Source: Aquatica leii (Eukaryota > Arthropoda > Insecta > Coleoptera > Lampyridae). From it: a stretch of DNA of 64,000 bases. The notes under the pieces were generated by a model, which worked only from the letters and a program-made list of their open reading frames with translations, searched no databases and was not told the DNA's origin. Where the stretch lies: assembly GCA_035610365.1 (NCBI GenBank), contig CM069432.1, positions 185,303,027-185,367,026 on the forward strand, in the 5' to 3' direction. Below are positions 1 to 12,155 of the stretch, in pieces (positions within the stretch are counted from its first letter, which is position 1; every line of letters begins with the position of its first letter). Made by a program: the position numbers and the translations under genes.

Positions 1-1700
1 GTTTTGTCATCGGGAATATAAAGGCATATAGCTTTGGCTTCACGTACATTAAATGACAGTAAAACAAATTACTCACAGGTGGAACGGGAAGCATTGGCTA
101 TAGTTTTTGGAGTTAAACGTTTTTTTCAATATCTGTATGACAGAGAATTTATTTTGGTGACGGACAATATACCGTTATTAACTATTTTTAATCCAAAAAG
201 GGGAATACCGCAAATGATCATAAGCAGGCTACAGCAATGGGCATTATTATTATCCAGTTTTACTTATAAAATTCAGTACGTACCTTGTAAAAATGATAAC
301 GCAGACGCACTATCTCGTTTACCTCTAAAAGTTAGTAGTTGTCAAAATACTTCAGACATGGATCATGTAAGTAATGTAAATGATTCAGTAAAGGTATTAG
401 ATCATAAATTAGTTAAAAGGGAAACTTAAGCTGATATTGTGTTAAAATGCATTTCAAACTATATTCTAAACGGTTGGCCATGTAAAACCCCAGCAGCAGT
501 TTTACCATATTATCGTATAAAAAACGAGTTACATGTAAAAAGTGTATGTGGTTTTGTGGGTAATAGAGTTCTCGTTCCGCAAAAATTACATAGATTAGTA
601 TTAAGTGAATTACATAAATTGCATTTAGGTATTGTTAAAACTAATTCATTTACTCGATCATATGTGTGGTGGCCCACATTAATATCAGATATTGAACTAG
701 AAGTAAAATCGTGTGCGGCATGTTTATCAGTTTGTGATTTACCATCAAAAAGTGATTTAAAAGTGTGGAAATGGTCTACAGAACCATGAAGTCGTATTCA
801 TATTGATTTTTCTGGACCAATTTTTGATAAATATTTGTTAATCGTTGTAGACGCACATAGTAAATGGTTGGAAGTTTTCTGAGAACTGTTTTTGCTTGTT
901 TTGGCATACCCGGAATAATTGTTACTGATAACGCAAAACAATTTTATTCAAAAGAATTTAAAGATTTTTCTATTTTAAATGGCATTAAGTTAATTTTCGG
1001 TGCTCCATTTTATCCACAAACTAACGGTGCTGCTAAAATGCAGTAAAAATAATTAAAAAGGCGTTAAAGAAATTGTTTGGTTGTAATCGGAAAGAAAATA
1101 TTCATCATGCCTTATGTCGGTTTTTAATAGATTACAGAAACACTCTACTTTGTACAACAGGAGAATGTCCCTCGCGTTTATTACTAGGTAGACGAACTAG
1201 AACCCGATTAGATTTAATAAAACCTGATAGTTTTGAAAAAATCTACAGTAAACAAACTCTTAAAAGCTAAAATTGTTCAGAAACAGAATTTACAAAAATT
1301 ACATTATGGAAGTAAAGAAGGTGTTTGTTTGCAAGTAGGAGAACAAGTTGCTGTTCGTGATTATAGATTAGTTAATAGACCTAGTTGGGCTGTAGCTGAA
1401 ATTGTAAAGAAACTTTGGTCAAAATTCTTCTTAATTCAAGTTCCTACAATCAATAATGTAACCTGGAAAAGACATGTAAATCAAATAGTTAAACATAATT
1501 TACTAAAACTTCTAGATATAAAAAAGCCTAAAATTTGTATAACTAGTGATGTAAGTTTAAGACCCAAGCGCCAGGTTAAACCTCCAGAAAGATTGACATA
1601 CGATTCTCTTTATTGTGAGGAGATGTGATGTAGGTACGTAAGAGAAGGGATTTTGTGTCAAAGAATATTGAAAATTACACAGTCTAATGAAGTCGATTTA
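1..1700 (+). mobile_element. Ty3/Gypsy element, 3' part (Gypsy-1), cut by the window edge
   Basis: Remains of an LTR retrotransposon pol region. In order: an RNase H domain (about 34-310, with the family hallmark DNADALSRLP), an integrase zinc-binding segment with the H-H-C-C spacing (about 590-735), an integrase core (about 785-1050, containing VTDNAKQF and PQTNGAAK), and a basic C-terminal tail ending near 1620 with RPKRQVKPPERLTY. This order and these motifs are typical of the K02A2.6-like Gypsy elements of insects. A purine-rich run just before 1625 followed by TGTGATGTAGG may be the polypurine tract and the start of the 3' LTR, which is soon replaced by the next element. The copy is broken, with several breaks, and its gag and reverse transcriptase lie left of the window if they exist. 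The family call is firm; the LTR start is a guess. Confidence 0.9.
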
Positions 1701-4084
1701 CTAAAAAGGTCGTTTTATTACATTGGGATATCAAACACTACAATATATGACGTCATTAATACGCTTCACGGCTTCATAAGGATACTCCCATTGTCTCTGT
1801 AGCTTCGGCGACAAACCACACCTTCTTTGGGGATTATACTACCACATCATGTAGCCAGGTTGAAACCCACCATTTTGTGCTTTGACGTCATAATTGGTGT
1901 TCATTCTGTGTGTTTTTACGGACCTCTTTATGTCCTTCGTCTGGTGTCTTTGTCAATTTGCTGACGTAGTCTCCTCCAACAGCTTCTTCTTCCGGTCTTC
2001 GTCGTTATTGGAGTCATTGAATGGTGTTTGGCCGGTGCTTTCGTGAACAAATGATCGGTATGTCATTAAGAAAAGGTGCAAGTACTGATCCCAGTCTCTT
2101 TGGTGTTTAGACAATACTTTGGCTAAGTTCTTTTCCATTGTTCGATTTATCCCTTCAATCATGCCATTAGATTGAGGATGGAAAGGCGTCGTCCTAGTTT
2201 TCTTAATTCCCAGCAATCAGCAAGCTTCTTGAAACAGCACAGACTAACAGTTGTGACCTTGGTCGGAATGTAATTCTAAACTGAACCCTAAACATCGTTA
2301 CCAGGATGTATTTGCTTCCCAAATCAGCTTCTGGGAACGGCCCTGCAATGTCAGTCGTTACTCTCTCCAAAGGGCTTCCTAAACTATACTGTTTCTTCGA
2401 TGCGTTTTTTTCTTGATGCGCAGACCGTGCAATTACGGCACCGATTAATAAGTCCTCTTTGCACTATACCCAGTAAAATCTTTCTTGAACTTTTCCCAAC
2501 GTCTTCTTTACGCCAAAGTGACACCCGGTTCTTAGGTACTACCAACTGTTTGCACTCTCTAGTAATCGCTTAAAAAAGCCGTCTTCTACTCTCAAAGAGT
2601 TCCACTGCGCCTATTACGTTTTGATGTTTCTGCCCAAAGTACTAAATTTTTACGAGGTTGGTCGTCAGCCGTTTTTTTCCAGTTTAGGAGTAGTCTTATT
2701 TTAAAACGCAACTGCTCAAGTTCCCAATCGTTATCAACCATAGCAGCTCTCCAAAGGCATTCAATTTTTTTTCAAGTCACTAACAATGTCTGAAGTTTGC
2801 CGGACATATTCTTCTGAACAAAGCATCAGCGTTCCGTGACTGCTTCCGGTACGGTGTTCTGTGTCGTAGTCATAATCTTGAAGTCTCTCGATCCATTTTG
2901 CCACTTGTCCTTTCAGATTACAAAACTGCAAAAGCCACTTCGAAGCGGCATGATTAGTCCTTAGTAAAATTTTTCGTCCATATAAATCTTTCTAAAAGTG
3001 TTCTATGCAGTTGACGACTGCTAACAGCTTTCTTCTGGTCACGCAATATTTCTTTTCTGGCCTGGACAAATCCTTGCTAAAATACGCGATGACATTTTCG
3101 TTTTTAACTTGCACCTACAAAAAGACCGCACCTATGGCCAGATAACCTAAAATTGGCGAAGTGATTAGGGCCTGTTTTAGTTGATGTAAAGCGCGTACGT
3201 AGTCTTCATTCAATCTAAATTCTATCTTTCTTTGCTAAATTTTGTCAAAGGTTTGGCAATGTTGGCAAATCTAGGTACAAATCGTCTATAATAGGTGCGC
3301 AACCCAAGAAAACTGGAAATTTGATGCATGTCGATTAGTCTTAGCCGTGCTTGCATTGTTCGGACTTAGTCTGGGTCAGCCTTTATTCCTTCTCTAGATA
3401 CGAGCTGGCCAAAGTATCGCACTTCCTTCTCAAATACGTGGCACTTCTTTCAAGTTGTTCAAGTGTTTTACAAACAACCTTACAACCACGATCACGTCGT
3501 CTAGGTAAACCAAGCACGTCTTCCAAGACATTCCGCGCAAGATAGTCTTCATCAAACGTTCGAACGTTGCAGATGCGTTACACAGGTTGAAGGGCATGAA
3601 CTGACAGAAACCAATTCCAATCGTAAAAACTGCTTTTTCACACTCCTTGGGTTCTAATTCTACCTGCCAGTAATCATTGAGATCCTGACAGAGTGTCTAA
3701 AATATTGTCAATTCTTGGTAAAGTGTAACTATCCTTTTTCGTCACGTCATTAAGGTATCTATAGTTTACGCAAAATCTCGTTAATTCATTTTTCTTCATT
3801 ACGAATACCACTAGGGACGCCAATTGGCTATTTAAAGATTCGATCACACCTTTTTTCTCTATATCTATAATTATTTGTTAGGTTTCTTTTCTTTTACCAA
3901 ACGAAGTCGGCGTGGATATTGTCATATTGGCCCAGCGTTTCCGGTAACATTATTATGCTTCGCCAAGTTAGTTCTTCCTTTGGAACTACTCCCCAACGCG
4001 AGGACATCTTGTTATTGCTAAACCAACACTTTAACTTTAGCCAGCTGGTCTTGGATGAGGTTATGGTATTTGGAGGTAAAAATG

Positions 4085-4510
4085 TACAATAAATGCTGTA
4101 GGCACTTCTTCGTATTTTTACTAAAATTTACGCATTTTACAACTTAAGATACTGACGTGCGTTACGTTACTGAATCTAAGCTGACATTTAAGATGTTTAC
4201 TAGAATACTAGAAAACAATCTTCTATAAATTGCAAAACCTGTACGTGGCGCTAAGAAAACGACATAAAAATTACCTTTAATCCGAAAAAAAATAGAAAAC
4301 ACTTACTTTGCGTTGAATAGGTTAACTAATTATAGATGTTTCCATGATACATTGTTTCACAACACGTGGATGTTTTAAGAAATCAAGCAGGCATATTTTA
4401 TGTATCACAACATAAAAGTAAAATGATGATTTTTTCGTTTACTCGAACAATGCTCGATATATGGCGTCGATAAATGAAAGACTAACTTTAGTTCAACAAA
4501 GAATATACAG
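4085..4510. other. Unexplained AT-rich stretch within Gypsy-2
   Basis: Between the recognisable protease and reverse transcriptase parts of Gypsy-2 lie about 430 bases with no family similarity that I can see. They could be the poorly conserved linker of the element, worn beyond recognition, or a separate insertion. I see no clear terminal repeats. Confidence 0.4.
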
Positions 4511-5910
4511 AGCAGCACAATTTAAATTTAGAGCACGTAACACCTTGGTTCAATAGCGCAAATGTAGCTTTCCCGGAGATTTCCATCTAAGCGTACTATA
4601 ACCACACTTTCAGCCCTTGCAAACAGAATCACATCTTCACTGAATAAGACTTGCACGGCTGCTTTTCTGGCGAATGAAAATTCTTCAACGTTGATCTTTA
4701 GGACATCGTTCTTCATATATAAATAGAACACATATTTTTTCATAACGTCCATTCCCAGGATAACTTCTTTCGTGATGTCGGCTACTAGGACTTGATGGTC
4801 AAGTACTCCATTTCCCAAACCAATAGTCACTTGTGCTTGTCCGTGAGTAGGTATTTTCAAAGTTGTACGGTTACTGGTTATGTCTTCTTGTTTTTCAATT
4901 AATATCAGGACGAATAGTGGTCTTCGTCGCTCCCGTGTCAACCAGTAACTGAACACTTCGTCCATTAATCTTGCCATCGAAATAAATACTATGCAATTGC
5001 TCCTTAAGTGGTGCCATTCGGTCAACCGGTTCTGGTTTTTCGGGTGTTTTTCTGGTCTTATTTTGTTCCTAGTGCAGCGTCCTTGTACGTGGCCCACATT
5101 CCCGCAATTACATCACGTCACTTCTCTTCCTTGAGGTACTTGTTTCTAAAATACACGTCGCACTATTTTTTTAATGCTTTCTTGTGCCTGCGCGGGTATT
5201 TCTGCAGCATAGCGAAGCCTATGGCTGCTTCGGTGCGACGGCAGTTTCCCCGCCTTCAACTCCAAACCATGAGTTAAAGCGTCATCCAACGTCTTGGGTT
5301 GAGCTAACCGTAGAGTCTGCTGCGTTTTGCTGTCTTGGAGGCCGTCCACAAAGGCCTAAATAGCTAATTGCTTCAGGAAAGTATTTGGTGCTGTAGGATA
5401 TCCAAGCCTTGTCAGTCTGGCAATGTCAGCCTCAAACTCTTGAAGACTTTCCACAATTTTCTGAACCCGATTTTTTATTTGGGTTTGATACACCTGTTAA
5501 TGATGACCATCTCCATATCTTATTTTAAACGTGTAATTAAGAATTTGTAATTTCATTGCAGGAAGTCAAGAACTGTCTACAAAATTCTAAACGCTTCTCC
5601 ACGTAAGAACACTATTATAGAAGTCGCTTTCTGCTTGTTGCTCTAACCAATAACTGCAGTTGCGGCTTCAAACTGCTTGTAGTAAGTTCACCATAAAACT
5701 TTACTATCAAAATTTAGAGGTACAATTTTAAACCTGTCAACGGTTTTTTTCAATGATCCATCCGTTTGTCCTTGTGACGCTTTCTTTGTCGACTCTTTAT
5801 TACTAAATACAAAATAAACACACGCGGGCACGTACTTATGACGCAACGTTTATATAACGGGAGCAATATTAAATTACTTGTATTTACACCATAAAACCGC
5901 GTTCTCTACA

Positions 5911-5919
5911 CTGACACCA
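5911..5919 (-). other. Primer-binding-site motif of Gypsy-2
   Basis: On the minus strand TGGTGTCAG follows directly after a sequence ending in CGTAACA, as expected where a 5' LTR meets the tRNA primer-binding site. The same nine bases occur in the equivalent place of Gypsy-3 (27171-27179). TGGTGTCAG is widely seen in insect Gypsy elements and is usually assigned to a leucine tRNA primer; that assignment is prior knowledge, not shown here. Confidence 0.6.
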
Positions 5920-5920
5920 C

Positions 5921-6175
5921 TGTTACGAGTTTTAAACTAATTTATTTATAAAAAATATTTATACGATTAAAACTACACGTAACTAATTATATATAATTAT
6001 ATTTAAAAAATACTTCATTAATGTATGTGTTACTATCACTAGGTCCGCAATTTTTAATTTTATTTGATACGTATATTTACTACTGGTACAAATTACTCTG
6101 TTGCGTAAAAATTATTAAACAAATATTTTAAATATAAAGCAGGTGACACGAGATTCACCTATTTTATTAAAACAA
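5921..6175 (-). repeat. Candidate 5' LTR of Gypsy-2
   Basis: On the minus strand this AT-rich stretch ends in ...CGTAACA next to the primer-binding site. Its outer edge is uncertain; a TGTTTTAATA motif near 6173 would give an LTR of about 250 bp. No second copy was found at the integrase end, where the element is cut short. Confidence 0.4.
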
Positions 6176-6199
6176 TTAATAAACAAATTACAGATGCAC

Positions 6200-8502
6200 A
6201 TAAATTGTTTACTGGTTTTAGATCAACCAGTGGATTCGTGAAATTCATTGTTAATTCCAATAATTGTTACAATTTAGACATTCAAACCGAAGAAGAATGG
6301 GAGACAAAACTAAATATGACGCATTCAGATAATAACGGTATTCCTACGTTGGACGATCTTCTCGAGTTCTTATTTTCAAAATTAATAATGGTTGAATCAA
6401 TTTCTAAAAACGTAGAGAACCATCACGCAATGTACACCCCAAACAATCTCTACGTTCTTGTCCTACAATTAATAAAAATTTCGTTATTTGTTTAAATTGT
6501 CAAAATAATCATTTGTTGCGTCAGTGTAAAAGCTTTTTAAAAGCGAATTTTCAAACTAAAATCGATATTGTTAAAAGATTAAAATTATGCATAAATTGTT
6601 TAAGGAAAGTTGCTAGACGTGCAATAAAAAGCACCATACACTTCTATACATAAATTCTGTTAATGCAAACACAGAAACAAAAGTTGTAGATACCAATACA
6701 AACGAATCATACGAAACCAGTTTTTCACTCGTTACAAATACTGATTCATTGATAAATATATACCCTAAAGCAATCGTATCGACTGCTTTAGAATACATAA
6801 ATAATATTACTGGTAATCCACATAAAGTTAGATAAAATCGACAACAAACAATAATTCGACAGAATTATGATGATTAATTGTACCACAAATCGAGAACACG
6901 CTCCCCCTCTCCGTAAATATAAGGTTATCTAATCCAACATTTAATGAATCTAAACCTATACACATTTGAACAAAGGTCAATTACTTTTCAAAAAACTAAA
7001 TTTGGTTGGATTTTGTCTGGATAAATTATTAATCGTGATTTTCTAAATACAAGTACAGATGCAAATCAACTCAAACAAAGTACTTTAGCTTACATCACAT
7101 TTGATGAGCTTAATATAGCCTCAAATAACATTTGGGAAATGATTGAAACTGAGTAAGTAAATAAATCATTGACGCGCGATGAAGAATATCCCCAATAATG
7201 GGCAATCTTCCAATTGATAGAACTCTACTAATGTATCCATTTCATACCACAGGCGTTGACTATGCAGGTCCGTATACTCTAAAATATAGCCTAGGTGGAG
7301 GTGTTAAATTCACTAACTGTTACATTTCAGTATATATTTGTTTTTCGATACAAGCCATACATTTAAAACTGGTAACAAGTTTAAGTACGAAAGCATTTTA
7401 ATGTCTTTTAAAAGATTTATTGCTAGCGTGGAAAACCGGCAAACGTATATAGTAATGTATGCTACTAACTTTGTAAGAATTAATCGAGTTATTCACATTT
7501 TTTAAACAAAACAAAACTGAAAATTAGATTCAGTATCTAACATAGCCATCAATTGGCATTTTGTACCTCCAGGATCCCCTACACTTGGTGGGTTGTGGGA
7601 GAGTGTTGTAAAAAATGTCAAATATCATACTCAAAGAATTTTGTCAAATATTAATCTTACCTGTGAAGTATTTCATACACTATTGACCTAAAATGAAAGT
7701 ATAGTCAACTCAAGACCTCTTATAAGCTTTATCGTCCGTTCCAAACGATCTTGAATGTCTTACTCCAGCCCATTTCTTAATTGGCCGTTTATTTACCAAC
7801 ATTCCTGATCCTAACCTGAAAGACTTACCGCACAATTGGTTGACACGTTTTCAATTATTACAACAATTCAATCCACATTTCTGGACTAAATGGTCAAAGG
7901 AATAGATCACAACCATACAACAAAGAACTAAGTGGAAGCTTAACGAAGCAAATATCAAATTAGGATCACTAGTTCTTCTTACAGAATCTCACTTACCTCC
8001 CGCTAAATAGGGCTTGGGTTGAGTTGTTCAGCTGCATACAGACACTGATGGAGTTACTAGAATAGTTACGATTAAATGTGCTAGTGGCGAGTTTAAAAGA
8101 ACAACTGACAAAATGTGATTGCTGCCAGTGGAATAAGTGAAACAAACATTTTTAGTTTAGTTATTAATTAACTTAAGTGGAGAATACTTCTTTATTATCC
8201 GTTAAAAATGCTATTTTTTATTAATGTATTACATATAATGTTAAGTTACACTATTTTTCATGTATTGTAAAACTTATGTTACACCGTTTAGTTCAAAGCG
8301 GGCAATATGTTAAAATATGCTTTTATGTCCATTTAAATAACGCGAATTATTTTATTATAAAGAGGGGAATTACCCATAACAGATAGCGACATCAGAAGCC
8401 ATAAGATTCAAATATGTAAAAATACTGTAAAACTTAAATAAATCTATCGAAATTCAACATTTTTTATACATTTCTGTTATCTGTCTCGAGAATTTTCTAC
8501 AT
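6200..8502 (+). mobile_element. BEL/Pao element, shortened (BEL-1)
   Basis: Parts seen in order: a BEL-type gag segment (about 6205-6480, with PTLDDLLEFLFSK, typical of the DUF1759 gag domain), a zinc-knuckle-like stretch (about 6490-6640), the tail of the BEL aspartic protease (DUF1758) region (about 6880-7150), an integrase segment (about 7198-7720, with the family hallmark GVDYAGPY and later PPGSPTLGGLWE), and the C-terminal DUF5641-like segment (about 7800-8130, with LGSLVLLTES). No reverse transcriptase was recognised, and the copy is much shorter than the roughly 6-kb family length. A 3' LTR is suggested by TGTTAAAATATG near 8308, an AATAAA near 8438 and CTACA near 8502. It is an old, broken fossil with numerous breaks. 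The family is clear from comparison with BEL-2 downstream. Confidence 0.85.
8308..8502 (+). repeat. Candidate 3' LTR of BEL-1
   Basis: A TGTT...ACA-bounded stretch of about 195 bp following the last coding remains of BEL-1, with a polyadenylation-like AATAAA inside. No partner LTR was found upstream, so the limits rest only on the end motifs. Confidence 0.35.
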
Positions 8503-11500
8503 CCTTTGGTTGTCGTTTCAAAGTTGAAAATAACTTTGAGAACGTTTCAATACATAATTTTGATTTAATATATTTATTATTTTGTAACGTTTATTATATA
8601 GAAATAACAAGATTGCATAAAAACCAGTTTGGAGTTTGGTTAATTTTTTTATGTTAATAATATTTGCTAATTAATAAACATAGCGTAAAACAATAAGAGT
8701 TTAAAAAAAAACTCATTTTGTAATTTACTGATCGAATTATTCTTTTAATTATTATTATGCCGTGTGTAAAAAGTTATACATTTTTTATTGATGTTTCTAG
8801 TGTGTACAGTAAATATACAAAATTATGATTATAAATATTAATAAAATTACTTTTGGTTTAAATAATTAATTAAAAACGTTATATTCATAATGTTAATAAA
8901 AATTAAAATAAGATACATGTGTAAAAAGTATCCTCAAAAAATATGCAATTTTGTTTTGTTCAATTTTTAGTTTTATTCAAAACAAATATAATTATATAAT
9001 ATTTTAAGATGTTAATATTATAAAATAAACCTAAGTTTTAATTGAAAACTCAAATAATTTAAAACGATTAACTAAGTTTTCATGCAGCCAGTTTTAACTA
9101 AAATTTACGTTTGTCTTGAAATTATTCAAACGATGCTAAAGTTATACAAGAAAAATGTCGTTACTTTAGATTAGATTATTGTAGAAACCGATATAAATCA
9201 CAAAATTGCTCTAATCGGCGTGGAATGTTAGAACGAAAATTGTAATGAGTGCCAAAACTAGAAACCAACTGTATATATTCTAAAGACTATGATGACTTTC
9301 AAACAACCATTCAAACTCCTTGAGGGTAATTGCAAGGAAATTAACATACAGAAGTCAAAATCGTATAAACGTAGCTAATAAAAGACGATGTTAAGTTTTA
9401 TACATCTCGTATGTGAGGAAAGGTCATTAAATTCTGATAAGACGTTAACATACAAACACAAAGAATTTGATTGCTATTTGCATAATAGAAGATGTTCGTG
9501 TCATATGCATATCAAAACAGTGATGAATAGAAGTTGTAGAGACAATAACAGCAAGAGCTTTAGCAAAATCCCCGTAAGGCCGACTCATAAAGAGCTTTGA
9601 GTGCTTTTACTAACAACCGCACTTCATTAATTGTTGTGAAATTATTCATATCTGTAATCTGTGAGCTGATGGTATCTATGTTTACCCAACGCCACCAAAC
9701 ACACAACTTGGTTGCTTGTTGCCTTTCTATTCAAAGGATAACACTATTAAAATACACAAAGCATGCAAAAATATGCGAGCTTGCAGCGTAAGCAGCAATT
9801 ACGACAAGAGAAACATTATTTCTAGATTTATTTACTTCCCTTAATAACTTAAGACATACAAATGCTAAAGTAAGTAAATTTAGAGCTAAAATTAAAGTAA
9901 ACTTTAAATTCAAAAAGAAAACAAAGAACTTCATCAAGAGAACGAAACAGTTTTAATTAACCAAATTTAAACTATATTTTTAAATTTTTAAACAAATTTT
10001 AAAAACACATAAAAAAAAATTACATATAACAACAAAACAATAGAGAATAAAGAAAATAAATTGCTAGCAAGTCAACCTACATGACAAGAGAAATGTATTC
10101 CAAGATATGGGCCGTTTTTGCTGCAAGATCCAATACCCGCTTCGGGTTCGGGAAAAGTTATTGAAACCATTCATCAAATTCACAGATTCTCACAAAAACA
10201 TTGAAGTTTGAAATAGAAATAATCGATTGGTCAGTAGTGTGCGTGCTCGAATATATAACCAACAACATATTATTCTGCAATATCGTTTATTTTAAATTGC
10301 CACAATAATTACTAACTATAAACATGTTATATAAATAGTTAATAAATTTTAAAACATCAGGAGAGAACCTTTAACATAAAAATAACCTATTTTATAAATG
10401 CTATACTGCCAATATTTTCCGTTAACAATCTCACGACACCGTGTTTAACATTCAAAACCAGCCATTAAATGTACACCGAAAAAAAATTTCTTAATGTTTA
10501 CTAAAACTTAAACTTTTTAACATAATGTAACTAATATAATATAAAGTTAATTAACTGTTTACTCTAGTAATAGATTTAATAAACAATTGTGTTCGTTTAA
10601 GTTGATTTAATTAAGTGCTAATTTTTCTAAAAATATCTTAACTTTAAATAAGGTTTTTCATATCAGTGTTCATTTTTTTTAGTTTTGTATTTTTTTAATT
10701 TTTTTAAAATTTCATTTTTACCTTTTTGTTTTCACGTTTCTATAGGAAAAATTATATTTTACTAAAAAACAAGTTGTTTTTATTGAATGTTTATTACGTG
10801 TTGCTAAACTACGATTGTTTTATATATGTATAAACTTGGTTATTAAATATAATTAAATTAGTCGCTTTAAGAATTTAAATTATACAGAATCTTTTAATTA
10901 ATACATTTAGATTTACTACATTACTGTCATATTTAATCCTTTATTCAATTTTTGTCAGTACGTACGCTATATATTTCTAAATAAATTTTACAGCTTTGTA
11001 TATTATTTTCTATTTTTATTACATAAATATATAATAAATTACAATGTAAAATAGTTATATTAGATCCTCGCAATTAAATCACATTAGATTTTACATATTA
11101 CGTGCTATGTCGCTATAATGCAAATTTTAACTTTTGAGTTATCTTAATTCAAATGTAAAATTAAACCTAATGAAAATGTTTACAAGTTTTAGATATGCAA
11201 CTTGGAATGCAACTTATTAAATAATTGCTAACATTTTTTCGGAAATATAAAGAATCTCAAAACCCTTTTTAGGACTACTTTAACTTCATGGATGATTGGC
11301 TTTCCAGCCCTTGGGCATTCTAAACCAAACTGAATTAGGTTTATTGGAAGTTCCGACGGCATCGATGCTCATGTTATTAGCTTCACTAGATTGCTGATCC
11401 ATTTATCTGAGATAACACGTGACCTATCTAATAACTACCTTCACATATTCTTTAAACTATCAACAGTTGGTAAACATTGTAGCACTTCTTTTAAATAAAC

Positions 11501-11692
11501 TTTATTAAGACGAGTAATGTAACTAAATATTATAATGTATTTTATTTATTACCATTACAATGTGTGTTGAATATAGTAAGTTGATTTAAAAACTTGTAAA
11601 TAATTTATGTATTTATAAATTCTATCTAAAATCAATTTTACTATAATATAGCGGTAAGCAATGCACTTTTCGTACGGTTTGTCAAGTTTCCA
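8503..11692. other. AT-rich intergenic stretch, no recognised gene
   Basis: Very AT-rich DNA. Two short plus-strand ORFs that overlap by a few bases (9388-9600 and 9597-9791) lie in a slightly less AT-rich patch, but neither translation resembles a family I know, and neither shows codon use or motifs that argue for a real gene. No repeats or RNA genes were seen apart from the small minus-strand ORF listed next. Confidence 0.5.
11286..11402 (-). CDS. Unrecognised 38-codon ORF
   Basis: A complete minus-strand ORF of 38 codons beginning MDQQSSEANNMSIDAVGTSN and ending VWFRMPKGWKANHP. It stands out from the surrounding AT-rich DNA by its balanced composition and protein-like sequence. It does not match a family I can name. 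It could be an exon or a scrap of a transposon ORF1. It lies about 290 bp from the 5' end of BEL-2, in the DNA that BEL-2 entered. I give no function. Confidence 0.25.
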   Translation of the reverse strand: MDQQSSEANNMSIDAVGTSNKPNSVWFRMPKGWKANHP

Positions 11693-11697
11693 CTTAG
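11693..11697. repeat. Target-site duplication of BEL-2, left
   Basis: CTTAG directly before the left LTR; the same five bases follow the right LTR at 17686-17690. Five-base duplications are usual for BEL/Pao integrases. Confidence 0.9.
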
Positions 11698-11923
11698 TGT
11701 TGAAGATAAAAAGCACGTTTGAAGTATTATTGTAAGGCGCAAGTCTTTTAATATTCTTATCAAAATCAAGTTTTATAAGTTGGTCATATATTACTAAAAT
11801 GTAGATGCAAGCTAATGCACTTCTATTAAAAATCGTACTTTTAGAGTAATAAAGTAACTGTTTTTTTGTTAAAACAAAATTGAGTTTTGTTATATTCACC
11901 CGCGACTACTTAAATAAGCAACA
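11698..11923 (+). repeat. 5' LTR of BEL-2 (226 bp)
   Basis: Starts TGTTGAAGATAAAAAGC and ends AAATAAGCAACA. It is the same length as the 3' LTR and differs from it at two positions. Both carry an AATAAAG motif in the distal half that could serve in transcript end formation. TG...CA ends are standard for LTRs. Confidence 0.95.
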
Positions 11924-11950
11924 TAAAATTGATCCTTCGAACCGGGATTA
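11924..11950 (+). other. Primer-binding-site region of BEL-2
   Basis: Immediately after the 5' LTR comes ATCCTTCGAACCGGGATT, which resembles the T-arm and acceptor side of a tRNA, as expected for a reverse-transcription primer site. I cannot say which tRNA without a search. Confidence 0.5.
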
Positions 11951-12155
11951 ACAAAACTGGAAAATTTGGAAAAAAAAGACAGCTTGATAAGAAGACGTCA
12001 GGTTAGAGGCATTTTGGTCCAGACGACGGTAGAAAAACTCCAGAAGAAGACGAAATAGAAGGCAGCACAGATTGGCCAGGAAACAAATGTTCATCGGCAG
12101 AGTTAAAGGTCAGGGTGTTTGTGTTAAATTTTAAAACTAAAGTAAACGTTGCATT

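Larger units (their letters stand above)
1700..6175 (-). mobile_element. Ty3/Gypsy element, decayed, reverse orientation (Gypsy-2)
   Basis: A long Gypsy copy read right to left. Parts seen: a gag tail with a nucleocapsid zinc knuckle (CNCGNVGHVQGRC, about 5085-5125), a retropepsin-like protease region (about 4530-4990, with GHAQVTIGLG-type and VILGMDVM segments), a reverse transcriptase (about 2900-4050, with the YLDD catalytic box near 3500), RNase H and connection sequence (about 2550-3000), an integrase core (about 1950-2550, TTPFHPQSNGMIEGINR) and an integrase C-terminal segment ending near 1735 (NPQRR..LSPKLQRQWEYPYEAVKRINDVIY). The order gag-PR-RT-RH-IN is standard for Gypsy. A PBS-like motif at 5911-5919 places the end of a 5' LTR beside it. 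The element is old and broken in many places. It meets Gypsy-1 tail to tail near 1.7 kb. Confidence 0.88.

Noticed and set aside
5008-5550. Plus-strand ORFs at 5008-5277 and 5368-5550
   Set aside because: They run antisense through the gag and zinc-knuckle part of Gypsy-2 and have no similarity of their own.
9388-9791. Overlapping plus-strand ORFs as a possible gene pair
   Set aside because: Neither resembles a known protein, and overlapping starts of this kind are common by chance in such DNA.
11555-11899. Minus-strand ORF of 114 codons, repeated in part at 17428-17661
   Set aside because: It is the antisense of the BEL-2 LTR; it occurs twice only because the LTR does.
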